Source: Spirochaetaceae bacterium
GTDB lineage: Bacteria > Spirochaetota > Spirochaetia > Treponematales > Breznakiellaceae
Length of the DNA stretch: 5,234 bases
Reading direction: 5' to 3'
Assembly: GCA_031269165.1 (NCBI GenBank)
Contig: JAISZQ010000107.1
Span: forward strand, 1-5,234
The notes under the pieces: generated by a model
What the model was told of the DNA's origin: nothing
Database searches by the model: none
The model's input: the letters and a program-made list of their open reading frames with translations, nothing else
Position numbers and translations under genes: made by a program
Shown here: positions 1 through 5,178 of the stretch, piece by piece
How positions within the stretch are numbered: position 1 is the first letter of the stretch
Layout of the letters: each line of letters begins with the position of its first letter

Positions 1-11
1 CCCTTGTAGGA

Positions 12-63
12 CTGCTGGCGTTGGAGACCGGAATCATGTTAGTGAAGGCTCCAGCGCCAGCAG
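12..63 (+). other. 15-bp stem-loop, 5' hairpin of the candidate bridge RNA
   Basis: CTGCTGGCGTTGGAG (12-26) pairs with CTCCAGCGCCAGCAG (49-63): 14 Watson-Crick pairs and one U-G wobble around a 22-nt loop (27-48). Its position as first element matches the 5' stem-loop of known bridge RNAs. Confidence 0.75.
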
Positions 64-65
64 AA

Positions 66-95
66 GGTGGATCGGGAATGCATTCCCGGTCCACC
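66..95 (+). other. 14-bp stem-loop with tiny loop
   Basis: GGTGGATCGGGAAT (66-79) pairs with ATTCCCGGTCCACC (82-95), leaving only two bases between the arms, so the innermost pairs probably open. There is one U-G wobble and no other mismatch. It lies directly after the first hairpin in the leader of the transposase gene. Confidence 0.7.
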
Positions 96-96
96 G

Positions 97-165
97 GCCA
101 GCCGAGAGCTTGAGCTTCGCCCCTTGGACCAAAGAGTCCGTCCCGAAGCATAAAGCCCGGCTGGC
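97..165 (+). other. two-level stem with internal loop, candidate target-binding loop
   Basis: GCCAGCCG (97-104) pairs with CGGCTGGC (158-165), and inside it GCTTCG (114-119) pairs with CGAAGC (144-149), with a small GGAC/GTCC hairpin (126-129 with 136-139) at the tip. In IS621-type bridge RNAs the two strands of such an internal loop are the left and right target guides. The 3' strand, CCCGAAGC at 142-149, is the reverse complement of the DNA at the right insertion junction (1214-1221), so this loop is the best candidate for target recognition. Confidence 0.5.
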
Positions 166-218
166 ACCGCTGGCAGCAACTCGAACCGTTGAATGCGCCT
201 TTGAGCGCGCCTGACAAG

Positions 219-224
219 AAGGAG
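219..224 (+). promoter_or_regulatory. ribosome-binding site of the transposase
   Basis: AAGGAG stands 9 nt before the ATG at 234. It decides the start: an in-frame TTG at 189 would add 15 residues but has no such site and would lie inside the structured leader RNA. Confidence 0.85.
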
Positions 225-233
225 ACACTGCAC

Positions 234-1205
234 ATGAAAACACAAAACACTGACAGCGAAGCAAACAACAACAAAACAAACCGCGCCGTTTTTATAGGCG
301 TGGACATCAGCAAAGACGAACTCGTCGCGGATCTGCCGGAAGGCCTCCGCACGAAAAAACGCGATGTCAAAGGCATCGCCGAACTCATCGACAGACTGCC
401 CGTAAACGCGCATGTAATCTGTGAGGCAACCGGTGGCTACGAGAAGTCCCTGGTGAAAGCGCTGCACCAAGCCGGCAAAAAAGTCAGCGTGGTGATGGCC
501 TGGCGCGCAAGGGCTTACGCCATCTCTCAAGGCATCATGGCCAAGAACGACTCGATCGACGCATCGGTTCTGAGCCGATACGGACGCAACACCGAAAAGC
601 TGCGCGAAACCAGACCGTCGGCTCCCGCGGTGGAGCGCCTGCGCGAACTGATGCGGGCCAGGGACGCGCTGATCGAACTGATAAAACTTGAGACCAACCA
701 CCGCGAACACGCCGGTGACATCGAGATGCTTGCCACTCATGCAAGCCAAAGAATCGCCACCTATCAGGAGCAAAAAAAACAGCTGGAAAAAGCCATCCGC
801 GAACACATCAAACAGGATGCGCAGATGAGCCAGCGCGCCGAGAGATGCCTGCAAATCAAAGGGGTCGGGGAAGTGATGGTGTGGACGCTGCTGTGCGAAC
901 TGCCCGAACTGGGCACGATGGAAAAAGGCCAGCCCGCGCACCTGCTGGGCGTCGCGCCGTTGTGCAAACAAAGCGGCAAACACGACGGCCTGCGCTACAT
1001 CCAGGGTGGCCGGGGCAGACCGCGCCGAGTCTTCTACATGGCCGCGCTCAGCGCAGCGCAACACAACCCGATTCTACGCGCATTCTACGAACGATTGGTA
1101 GCCAGGGGCAAGGCTCGCAAAGTCGCCCTTGTCGCCGTCATGAGAAAACTCGTCGAATTAATAAACAAAATCCTCGCCGAACCCGATTTTTCCCTTGCTA
1201 CATAG
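234..1205 (+). CDS. IS110-family transposase (DEDD plus serine recombinase)
   Basis: The 323-residue protein catalyses excision and insertion of the element, guided by its bridge RNA in family members studied. The N-terminal RuvC-like domain (about residues 18-165, DEDD_Tnp_IS110) shows the acidic set D24 (GVDISK), E64 (CEATGGYE), D106 and D109 (KNDSIDA). A helical, charged coiled-coil-like stretch spans about 165-200. The C-terminal Transposase_20 domain (about 200-290) carries the IKGVGEV helix-hairpin-helix-like motif (208-214) and GVAPLCKQSGK (239-249), where S247 is the likely catalytic serine, followed by the basic GGRGRPRR. Length is normal for the family and no frameshift or stop is seen, so the gene looks intact. 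The stop codon lies only 9 nt from the right end, and the last codons overlap the TTG from which the next reading frame could start. The long opposite-strand frame over this gene is taken as its shadow. Confidence 0.96.
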   Translation: MKTQNTDSEANNNKTNRAVFIGVDISKDELVADLPEGLRTKKRDVKGIAELIDRLPVNAHVICEATGGYEKSLVKALHQAGKKVSVVMAWRARAYAISQGIMAKNDSIDASVLSRYGRNTEKLRETRPSAPAVERLRELMRARDALIELIKLETNHREHAGDIEMLATHASQRIATYQEQKKQLEKAIREHIKQDAQMSQRAERCLQIKGVGEVMVWTLLCELPELGTMEKGQPAHLLGVAPLCKQSGKHDGLRYIQGGRGRPRRVFYMAALSAAQHNPILRAFYERLVARGKARKVALVAVMRKLVELINKILAEPDFSLAT

Positions 1206-2091
1206 ACACCGTTGCTTCGGGCTACTAACCGCGACCCTCGCCGTCGCTGCCACCATCGCCGCACACGCGCCCGCCGCCCACGCCCAAGGCACCCCCTTCG
1301 GCGAACGCGCAGGCGACGATACGCCGTTCGGCAAAAGAGGGGACGGGGGCAGCGACGAAGGGTCATCCGGTCACCGAGACAGACCGCGCCGGCAGCCCGA
1401 AGCACAGCCCGACTCGCAGCCTGCAGAGGGGTCAAACGCCGAGGTCAGCCCATTGCTCCGTGAGCTTGCCGCGCTGAACGCGAAACGGGCATCCGCCATC
1501 GCCGCGAGCATGTCCGACCGCAACCGGCGGGATATTTCCACCCTTTCTTTTCTGAAAAAACGCGCACAATCCAGCGCGAACATTGACGCGCTAAAAGCAA
1601 TTTCCGCCGCCGAGTCCGCCATCAATAAAAACCGCAGAATCACGACAGCGACTCTAAACAACAAGGATTTACAAAAACAATACGACTCCCTGCGCGACAC
1701 CCGCGCAAAACATATCACGTCAGCGATAAAAACCGCCGCGAATCGCTTGAAACCTGAATACGAAAAACTACTTAAAAGAGCCATCGCATTAGGAAAATAT
1801 GCGGACGCAGAAACGATTAAAAGAGCGATAGATTTACTTGGAAAAAGCGGTGACCCTCAAAGATTTATTGGGACGTGGCGTGACAATGGTTCCGGAACAT
1901 TTATAGTCAGACAAGACGGGACATGTGAACAATCATGGGACGGGGGCAGCAGATCTGGAACGTGGAAATATTTGAAAGAAGAAGACAAACTATTTCTCGT
2001 AAACCCCAAATGGTACCTTGTAGAAGAGGACGAAAATACGCTCGTAGAAGAGAATCTTAATCCCGGGAAAAGGTGGAGAAGAGTAAGGTAA
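1195..2091 (+). CDS. secreted helical/GTW-module protein, 5' end replaced by the IS110 insertion
   Basis: I do not recognise a named family. The native gene lost its start: homology to the paralogue at 2484-3371 begins at 1215. The open frame starts at a TTG (1195) inside the transposase gene, with no Shine-Dalgarno site, and gives 298 residues. Its first seven residues (MLHRHRC) come from IS DNA, yet with the following hydrophobic FGLLTATLAVAATIAAHAPA and AHA|QG they still resemble a signal peptide cleaved after residue 30. Next come a low-complexity linker (31-85) with a duplicated TPFGxR, a charged alpha-helical domain (86-212, about 85% identical to the paralogue by hand count), and a beta-rich module (222-298) with RFIGTW, a second SGTW and the ending WYLVEEDENTLVEE...RWRRVR. 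It may be silent, translated by coupling to the transposase, or an early pseudogene. The body of the frame is undamaged, which suggests a recent insertion. Confidence 0.75.
   Translation: MLHRHRCFGLLTATLAVAATIAAHAPAAHAQGTPFGERAGDDTPFGKRGDGGSDEGSSGHRDRPRRQPEAQPDSQPAEGSNAEVSPLLRELAALNAKRASAIAASMSDRNRRDISTLSFLKKRAQSSANIDALKAISAAESAINKNRRITTATLNNKDLQKQYDSLRDTRAKHITSAIKTAANRLKPEYEKLLKRAIALGKYADAETIKRAIDLLGKSGDPQRFIGTWRDNGSGTFIVRQDGTCEQSWDGGSRSGTWKYLKEEDKLFLVNPKWYLVEEDENTLVEENLNPGKRWRRVR
1208..1221 (+). other. IS110 right-end junction with CT core
   Basis: ACCGTTG (1208-1214) ends the element, CT (1215-1216) is the presumed core dinucleotide, and TCGGG (1217-1221) starts target DNA. Support comes from the paralogue, whose identity with the downstream gene begins exactly at this CT (2537-2538). 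A CT core is the one used by IS621. The preceding seven bases recur in the IS leader (185-191), and GCTTCGGG is the reverse complement of leader bases 142-149. Confidence 0.6.
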
Positions 2092-2205
2092 CCCCTGTGC
2101 CAATAGATGAATCTTCGCCCTAAAGGGGCGGCACCAACATAGTCCAAGGCAACGGGGTTGATGTCCATTACGACCATAAGCCCCAAAGGGGCGGCTCCAA
2201 GATAG

Positions 2206-2224
2206 CCCAGGGCAGCGCCCTGGG
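2206..2224. terminator. strong hairpin in REP-like unit two, possible weak terminator
   Basis: An 8-bp perfect GC-rich stem (CCCAGGGC/GCCCTGGG) with a 3-nt loop is followed on the plus strand by GTTTGG, not a true T-run. A terminator or transcript-stabilising role is possible for the gene ending at 2091, but the position inside a repeat unit makes mobile-repeat origin the simpler reading. Confidence 0.3.
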
Positions 2225-2275
2225 TTTGGAGGTCGTTAAAACACCACAAGCCCCAAAGGGGCGGCCCCAATACAT

Positions 2276-2294
2276 CCCAGGGCAACGCCCTGGG
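2276..2294. repeat. matching hairpin in REP-like unit three
   Basis: The same 8-bp stem as at 2206-2224, with loop AAC instead of AGC, exactly 70 bp downstream. A loop change with conserved arms fits a repeat whose hairpin matters more than its loop. Confidence 0.6.
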
Positions 2295-2320
2295 TCTGTG
2301 TCCGCCGTTTACGGTGGGGG

Positions 2321-2393
2321 CTATCTTCTATTTCCTATCCCTGTTTCCTATCTTCTATTTCCTATCCCTGTTTCCTATCCCTGTTTCCTATCT
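2321..2393. repeat. 27-bp pyrimidine-rich tandem repeat
   Basis: A 27-bp unit is present twice without a mismatch (2321-2347 and 2348-2374), followed by a 13-bp partial copy (2375-2387) and a short remnant. The unit is composite: a 14-mer CTATCTTCTATTTC and a 13-mer CTATCCCTGTTTC, in the order A-B-A-B-B. The plus strand is almost free of G, the minus strand correspondingly purine-rich. It lies 90-160 bp before the start of the downstream gene, so copy-number changes by slippage could alter promoter spacing. The unit length is a multiple of three, but nothing else suggests it is translated. Confidence 0.85.
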
Positions 2394-2394
2394 C

Positions 2395-2483
2395 CTCTGT
2401 ATGGCGGGAGCAGATTGCGGTTGACGCACGCGCTTTTTCGGACAAAGCTGACGCCCGTCATAAAAGAAACAAACTATACCGAC
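2395..2483 (+). promoter_or_regulatory. upstream region of the second secreted-protein gene, promoter not resolved
   Basis: This is the only unique sequence before the gene at 2484. TTGACG at 2421-2426 matches a -35 box in five of six positions, but no good -10 box follows at 16-18 bp. CATAAA (2459-2464) and ACTATA (2473-2478) are AT-rich candidates without a matching -35. No Shine-Dalgarno sequence precedes the ATG; only AAAAGAAAC is found some 15 nt upstream. Confidence 0.25.
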
Positions 2484-3371
2484 ATGAAACACTCCTCTTC
2501 CACCGCTTCCACCGCTTCCGCCACCGTCACCGCCCTCTTCGGGCTACTAACCGCGACCATCGTTGCCGCTACCGCCACCATCGCCGCACACGCGCCCGCC
2601 GCCCACGCCCAAGGCACCCCCTTCGGCGAACGCGCAGGCGGCGGCGGTTCCGACGCACCCGCACCGCAACCCCCGCCACCGGCGACGGAAGAGACCTCGC
2701 CCGCCTCGCCCGATGGGACAACCCCCGCCACCACCTCGCCCTTGCTCCGCGAGCTTGCCGCGCTGAACGCGAAACGGGCATCTTACGTCGCCGCAGGCAT
2801 GTCCGACCGCAACCGGCGGGATATTTCCGCCCTGTCCTTCCTGAAAAAGCGGGCGCAATCCAGCGCGAACATTGATGCGTTGAAAGCAATCGCCGCTGCC
2901 GAAGCAGACATCGGTAAGAACCGCAGGATTTTTCCGGCGAATTTACAAAACAAGGATTTGCAAAAACAATACGATTCCCTACGCGACACCCGCGCAAAAC
3001 ACATCACGGCGACGGTAAAAACCGCCGCGAATCGCTTGAAACCGGATTACGAAAAGTTGCTGAAAAGAGCCATCGCATTGGAAAAATACGGGGACGCAGA
3101 GGCGATCAAGCGGGCAATAGGGGCAATCGAAGGCGGAGGCGCGCAGAGGTTTGTGGGGACGTGGGAAAACTCCGGCACAACCTTTACGCTCAGGGAGGGA
3201 GGAAAATGGAAAGGTTCATGGTCAATCAAGGAAGAAAAGGATAGGTGGAATTTTTCTGCGGAAGAAAAATTATTTATCGGAGCCGGGGACTGGTGCCTTG
3301 TAGAAGAAGATGAAAACACGCTCGTAGAAATATCTTCCGCCCCCGGAAGGAAATGGAGAAGAGTCAAGTAG
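2484..3371 (+). CDS. secreted helical/GTW-module protein, intact paralogue
   Basis: The 295-residue product has no family name I can give. A signal peptide (n-region with K2 and Ser/Thr, hydrophobic core about 14-36, cleavage probable after AHA at 42) leads to a Gly/Pro/Ala/Thr-rich linker (44-85). A charged alpha-helical domain follows (86-212) with conserved blocks LLRELAALNAKRAS, SDRNRRDIS, LQKQYDSLRDTRAKH and YEKLLKRAIALEKYGDAEAIKRA. Then comes a C-terminal beta-rich module (222-295) beginning RFVGTW and ending WCLVEEDENTLVE...KWRRVK. It has no lipobox cysteine, so a periplasmic or exported soluble protein is likely; ligand and role are unknown. The ATG at 2484 is chosen because the signal peptide starts there. 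An in-frame extension back to 2226 would run through the REP-like units and the tandem repeat and has no counterpart. A 67-bp block (2574-2640) is identical to 1249-1315 of the upstream copy, showing recent duplication or gene conversion. The 3' end overlaps the convergent gene by 8 bp. Confidence 0.85.
   Translation: MKHSSSTASTASATVTALFGLLTATIVAATATIAAHAPAAHAQGTPFGERAGGGGSDAPAPQPPPPATEETSPASPDGTTPATTSPLLRELAALNAKRASYVAAGMSDRNRRDISALSFLKKRAQSSANIDALKAIAAAEADIGKNRRIFPANLQNKDLQKQYDSLRDTRAKHITATVKTAANRLKPDYEKLLKRAIALEKYGDAEAIKRAIGAIEGGGAQRFVGTWENSGTTFTLREGGKWKGSWSIKEEKDRWNFSAEEKLFIGAGDWCLVEEDENTLVEISSAPGRKWRRVK
2499..2516 (+). repeat. 9-bp tandem repeat in the signal-peptide coding region
   Basis: TTCCACCGC occurs twice in a row (2499-2507, 2508-2516) and a degenerate third copy follows (TTCCGCCAC). 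It encodes the repetitive Ser-Thr-Ala residues of the signal-peptide n-region. Nine bases keep the frame, so gain or loss of a unit would only change n-region length. Confidence 0.6.
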
Positions 3372-5178
3372 CCGAAAGCTCTTTTCTTATCAACTCAAGT
3401 TGTCGTGATAATTGTGGATAAAACACTTCCCCTTTTTTTACGAACGTCCGCCCGAAGAAAAAATCTTTTGAGGCAACGTGTTTAATGCCGAGTTTGGGGG
3501 GTGTTAGTCCAAAAAAAGAAACATGAACATTGTTTTCTTTTGCGCGTCCGGAATACTTTGGTTCTTCACCCCGCTCAAACATTTCATAAAACCTAATCCA
3601 CTCTATATAATACTTGCTTAAATCGTTCATTGAAACTGTTCTTACGGTTTCACTAAATTTTTTTAGAGGTGTCCCGTCGGTTGCGCGAATATCATAATTC
3701 CAAGGTTTTCTCCCACATATAAAATGGGAAGCCTTATTTTCGTTCCAAGGATCGACACCTCTCCAACTGTAATCTAACGCAAGGAAGTTGTTTCCATAAG
3801 TAACCGCCCAAAGGTCTTCGTCAGGCATATAAAAATCGAGTCTTTCAGCACATTTTACAGCGTTTTCGGACAGGGTTTTGAGAGAGACAAGGCTTTTTAT
3901 TTTTTTAACGTCTGCACAAATAAACTCTCCGCTATGGCTCCTGATTCTTTCCCTGATATGCCATTGAAGACAAGGGATATTTTTGAGTTTTTCAAAGGGA
4001 GTCTCGAAAGCAGCATAAGAAAATCCGTGTAGATCCGTATCATGTAAAGAGGACACATCGCAACGATATATTATGTCGTTATCCGAAATAAGAAGCCGTT
4101 GCTTGTGCTCTTTGGGAATTTCAACAAAATATGGAGCAATGTTTTTGCAAAATATTGCATAAGTCCATGTTCGTGGGTTCCAGCCTTCAAATATATTAGT
4201 ATCTATTTCTATTATATGTTCTTTGAATTTCGCGCATCTTTCATCTAATTTTGAAGGGGAAAAGGTGATTAAAAAATGGGGGATAATCTTACGCGGGCAA
4301 TAATGTTGCATGGAGTAATACGATGTTATTGCATATCCGAGTTGTTTCGTATTGTTTGCTGCCCACGCCGCGTGAATAGGGGTCGGGTTCAATTCTGCGT
4401 AATACTCCGACCATTCGGTAAAGTAGAGTTCATAACCGCTCTCTACTTCTCCATTCCACGGTTTTTTTTCACCGATAAAATGGACAAAAACAGGTTCTTC
4501 GGGTTTTTCAAAAATAGAGGTAGTTTCTTCTGATGTTGCAATCATATTGTATTTTTGCGGTAAAATAATCTTTTTCCCCGAGAAGAAAATGTTAATTGCC
4601 CCTTGATCGACTTGAAAATTCGGATCCTTTCCGCCAAGTAATGCAGGGTTATTTTTCCCTTTAAAGTATGCGGCAAATGTTTCCTTTAATGTCGCGGTAA
4701 ACGGTCGTGCGAGAATGGTGCCTGCGTTTAGATAATCAGGCTCTTTGGTTCCGCAATCCGTTGCACCGGCAATATATCCTTCGGGCAAATCTATTTCAAA
4801 AAGTTCCTTTATGCTCCTGCGGCAAACCATGTCGTCGTCTAAAAGTAAAAATGGCTTTTTATTTTCGTAGAAAGCATTTGGGACGTCGTCAAAATGACGC
4901 GCCTTGAAAAAGAATTTTAACCGTGGGTTTTGTTCCGGAACAAAACTGATCATCTCCCTCGTCGTTACGTGGAGCGCGCCGCCGTGCGTTTCGATGCAGA
5001 GGCGCAGCCTTTGGATGGTGGTAAATTCCTGCGCGATTTCGGGGGTGGTGAGGAGGTGGAAGCCTACGCCGTGTTGCCTGTTGTGTTTGAGGATGGAAAG
5101 TGCCAAGACGCAGTAATGCTCGACGCTTTCGCGGGTAAACGACGTAAAGCGCACCTCCATCGAGCAATCGCGCACCAC
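3364..5178 (-). CDS. tandem two-domain glycosyltransferase family 8 protein, 5' end possibly beyond the window
   Basis: GT8 enzymes are retaining, metal-dependent transferases using UDP-sugars, often for lipopolysaccharide or other surface glycans. Residues are counted from the GTG at 5178. Domain one (about 7-262) has the metal-binding DDD (114-116, in LLLDDDMV), YLNAG (149-153), VDQGAIN (190-196) and HFIGEKKPW (233-241), so it has the full GT8 motif set. Domain two (about 268-535) repeats the fold with DND (366-368), PDEDLWAV (452-459) and HFICGRKPW (485-493), but has FICADV (419-424) where LNAG is expected, so its activity or acceptor use may differ. A tail of about 70 residues follows. 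No signal peptide or membrane segment is seen, suggesting a cytoplasmic enzyme. ATG at 5160 (MEVRFTSF) is the typical GT8 beginning, but neither start has a Shine-Dalgarno site and the frame stays open, with GC-rich third positions, to 5234. The true start may lie outside. Codons about 1-77 are GC-rich, the rest AT-rich. Confidence 0.88.
   Translation of the reverse strand: MVRDCSMEVRFTSFTRESVEHYCVLALSILKHNRQHGVGFHLLTTPEIAQEFTTIQRLRLCIETHGGALHVTTREMISFVPEQNPRLKFFFKARHFDDVPNAFYENKKPFLLLDDDMVCRRSIKELFEIDLPEGYIAGATDCGTKEPDYLNAGTILARPFTATLKETFAAYFKGKNNPALLGGKDPNFQVDQGAINIFFSGKKIILPQKYNMIATSEETTSIFEKPEEPVFVHFIGEKKPWNGEVESGYELYFTEWSEYYAELNPTPIHAAWAANNTKQLGYAITSYYSMQHYCPRKIIPHFLITFSPSKLDERCAKFKEHIIEIDTNIFEGWNPRTWTYAIFCKNIAPYFVEIPKEHKQRLLISDNDIIYRCDVSSLHDTDLHGFSYAAFETPFEKLKNIPCLQWHIRERIRSHSGEFICADVKKIKSLVSLKTLSENAVKCAERLDFYMPDEDLWAVTYGNNFLALDYSWRGVDPWNENKASHFICGRKPWNYDIRATDGTPLKKFSETVRTVSMNDLSKYYIEWIRFYEMFERGEEPKYSGRAKENNVHVSFFGLTPPKLGIKHVASKDFFFGRTFVKKGEVFYPQLSRQLELIRKELSAT
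4927..4946. repeat. perfect 20-bp palindrome inside the glycosyltransferase gene
   Basis: GTTTTGTTCCGGAACAAAAC is its own reverse complement over all 20 bases, with no spacer. It lies in coding sequence (residues about 78-84, FVPEQNP) and exactly at the change from GC-rich to AT-rich sequence. The function is unknown: it may be a recombination scar, a protein-binding site or chance. Confidence 0.7.

Larger units (their letters stand above)
12..215 (+). ncRNA. candidate bridge RNA (seekRNA) of the IS110 element
   Basis: The roughly 200 nt between the visible left edge and the transposase ribosome-binding site fold into consecutive RNA stems: 12-26 with 49-63, 66-79 with 82-95, then 97-104 with 158-165 enclosing 114-119 with 144-149. 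The first two long stems each contain one G-U wobble and no other mismatch, which favours selection at RNA rather than DNA level. IS110-group elements (IS621 is the studied case) are known to encode a bridge RNA here, with one loop that pairs with target DNA and one that pairs with the joined element ends. The 3' arm at 142-149 is complementary to the DNA at the right insertion junction, as expected of a right target guide. The exact 5' and 3' ends, and the donor loop at about 165-215, are inferred. Alternative pairings are possible because GCTGGC/GCCAGC recurs five times. Confidence 0.65.
1..1214 (+). mobile_element. IS110-family insertion sequence, left tip probably outside the window
   Basis: The element consists of a structured non-coding left end, a single transposase gene and a very short right end of 9 nt after the stop codon. 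This is the layout of IS110-group elements, which lack terminal inverted repeats and carry a guide RNA in the left end. The right boundary is placed at 1214 because DNA homology between the interrupted gene and its downstream paralogue starts exactly at 1215 (22 identical bases, 1215-1236 and 2537-2558). The left boundary is not seen. No copy of the missing 5' part of the interrupted gene occurs before the transposase, and 1-11 would put an in-frame stop (TAG, 7-9) into that gene, so the element probably begins upstream of the window. If it began near 12 it would be about 1.2 kb long. Confidence 0.85.
2111..2296. repeat. three REP-like palindromic repeat units
   Basis: Three imperfect units of about 63-70 bp follow one another. 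Each has a GC-clamped palindrome of the form GCCCCAAAGGGGC (2117-2129 with one change, 2180-2192, 2250-2262), then a GCGGC spacer and a CCAA motif. Units two and three end with a second palindrome, CCCAGGGC-N3-GCCCTGGG (2206-2224 and 2276-2294); in unit one this part has decayed (about 2142-2159). The spacing and paired palindromes resemble dispersed REP/BIME-type elements. They follow the stop of the beheaded gene by about 20 bp, where such hairpins could protect or end the transcript. Frames running through them are not taken as genes. Confidence 0.75.

Noticed and set aside
1..11. Left flank of the IS, with a CT core at 12-13 and the element starting within the first hairpin
   Set aside because: As the missing 5' part of the interrupted gene it would carry an in-frame TAG and does not resemble the paralogue. 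The 9-of-10 resemblance of CCTTGTAGGA to a 3' segment of the paralogues is probably chance.
39..1064. Long open frame on the minus strand opposite the transposase, 341 codons
   Set aside because: It is a shadow of the GC-rich transposase gene. The plus-strand frame has all IS110 motifs and a ribosome-binding site; this one has no recognisable domain and crosses the structured leader.
845..1228. Plus-strand frame overlapping the transposase 3' half, 127 codons
   Set aside because: It is arginine/proline/alanine-rich out-of-frame translation of GC-rich coding DNA, without a ribosome-binding site or a domain.
1857..2285. Minus-strand frame through the end of the first secreted-protein gene and the REP-like units
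   Set aside because: Its repeated peptide (GAAPLG) simply reflects the DNA repeats, and the rest is antisense to a conserved coding region.
2111..2296. CRISPR array
   Set aside because: Only three degenerate units are present, each with internal palindromes, and no constant short repeat with unique spacers of equal length.
2421..2449. Sigma-70 type promoter starting at TTGACG
   Set aside because: No acceptable -10 hexamer lies at the normal spacing, so it is kept only as an unresolved upstream region.
2226..2483. In-frame 86-codon N-terminal extension of the second secreted-protein gene
   Set aside because: It would translate REP-like units and the 27-bp repeat and bury the signal peptide inside the protein. 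The upstream paralogue has no equivalent.
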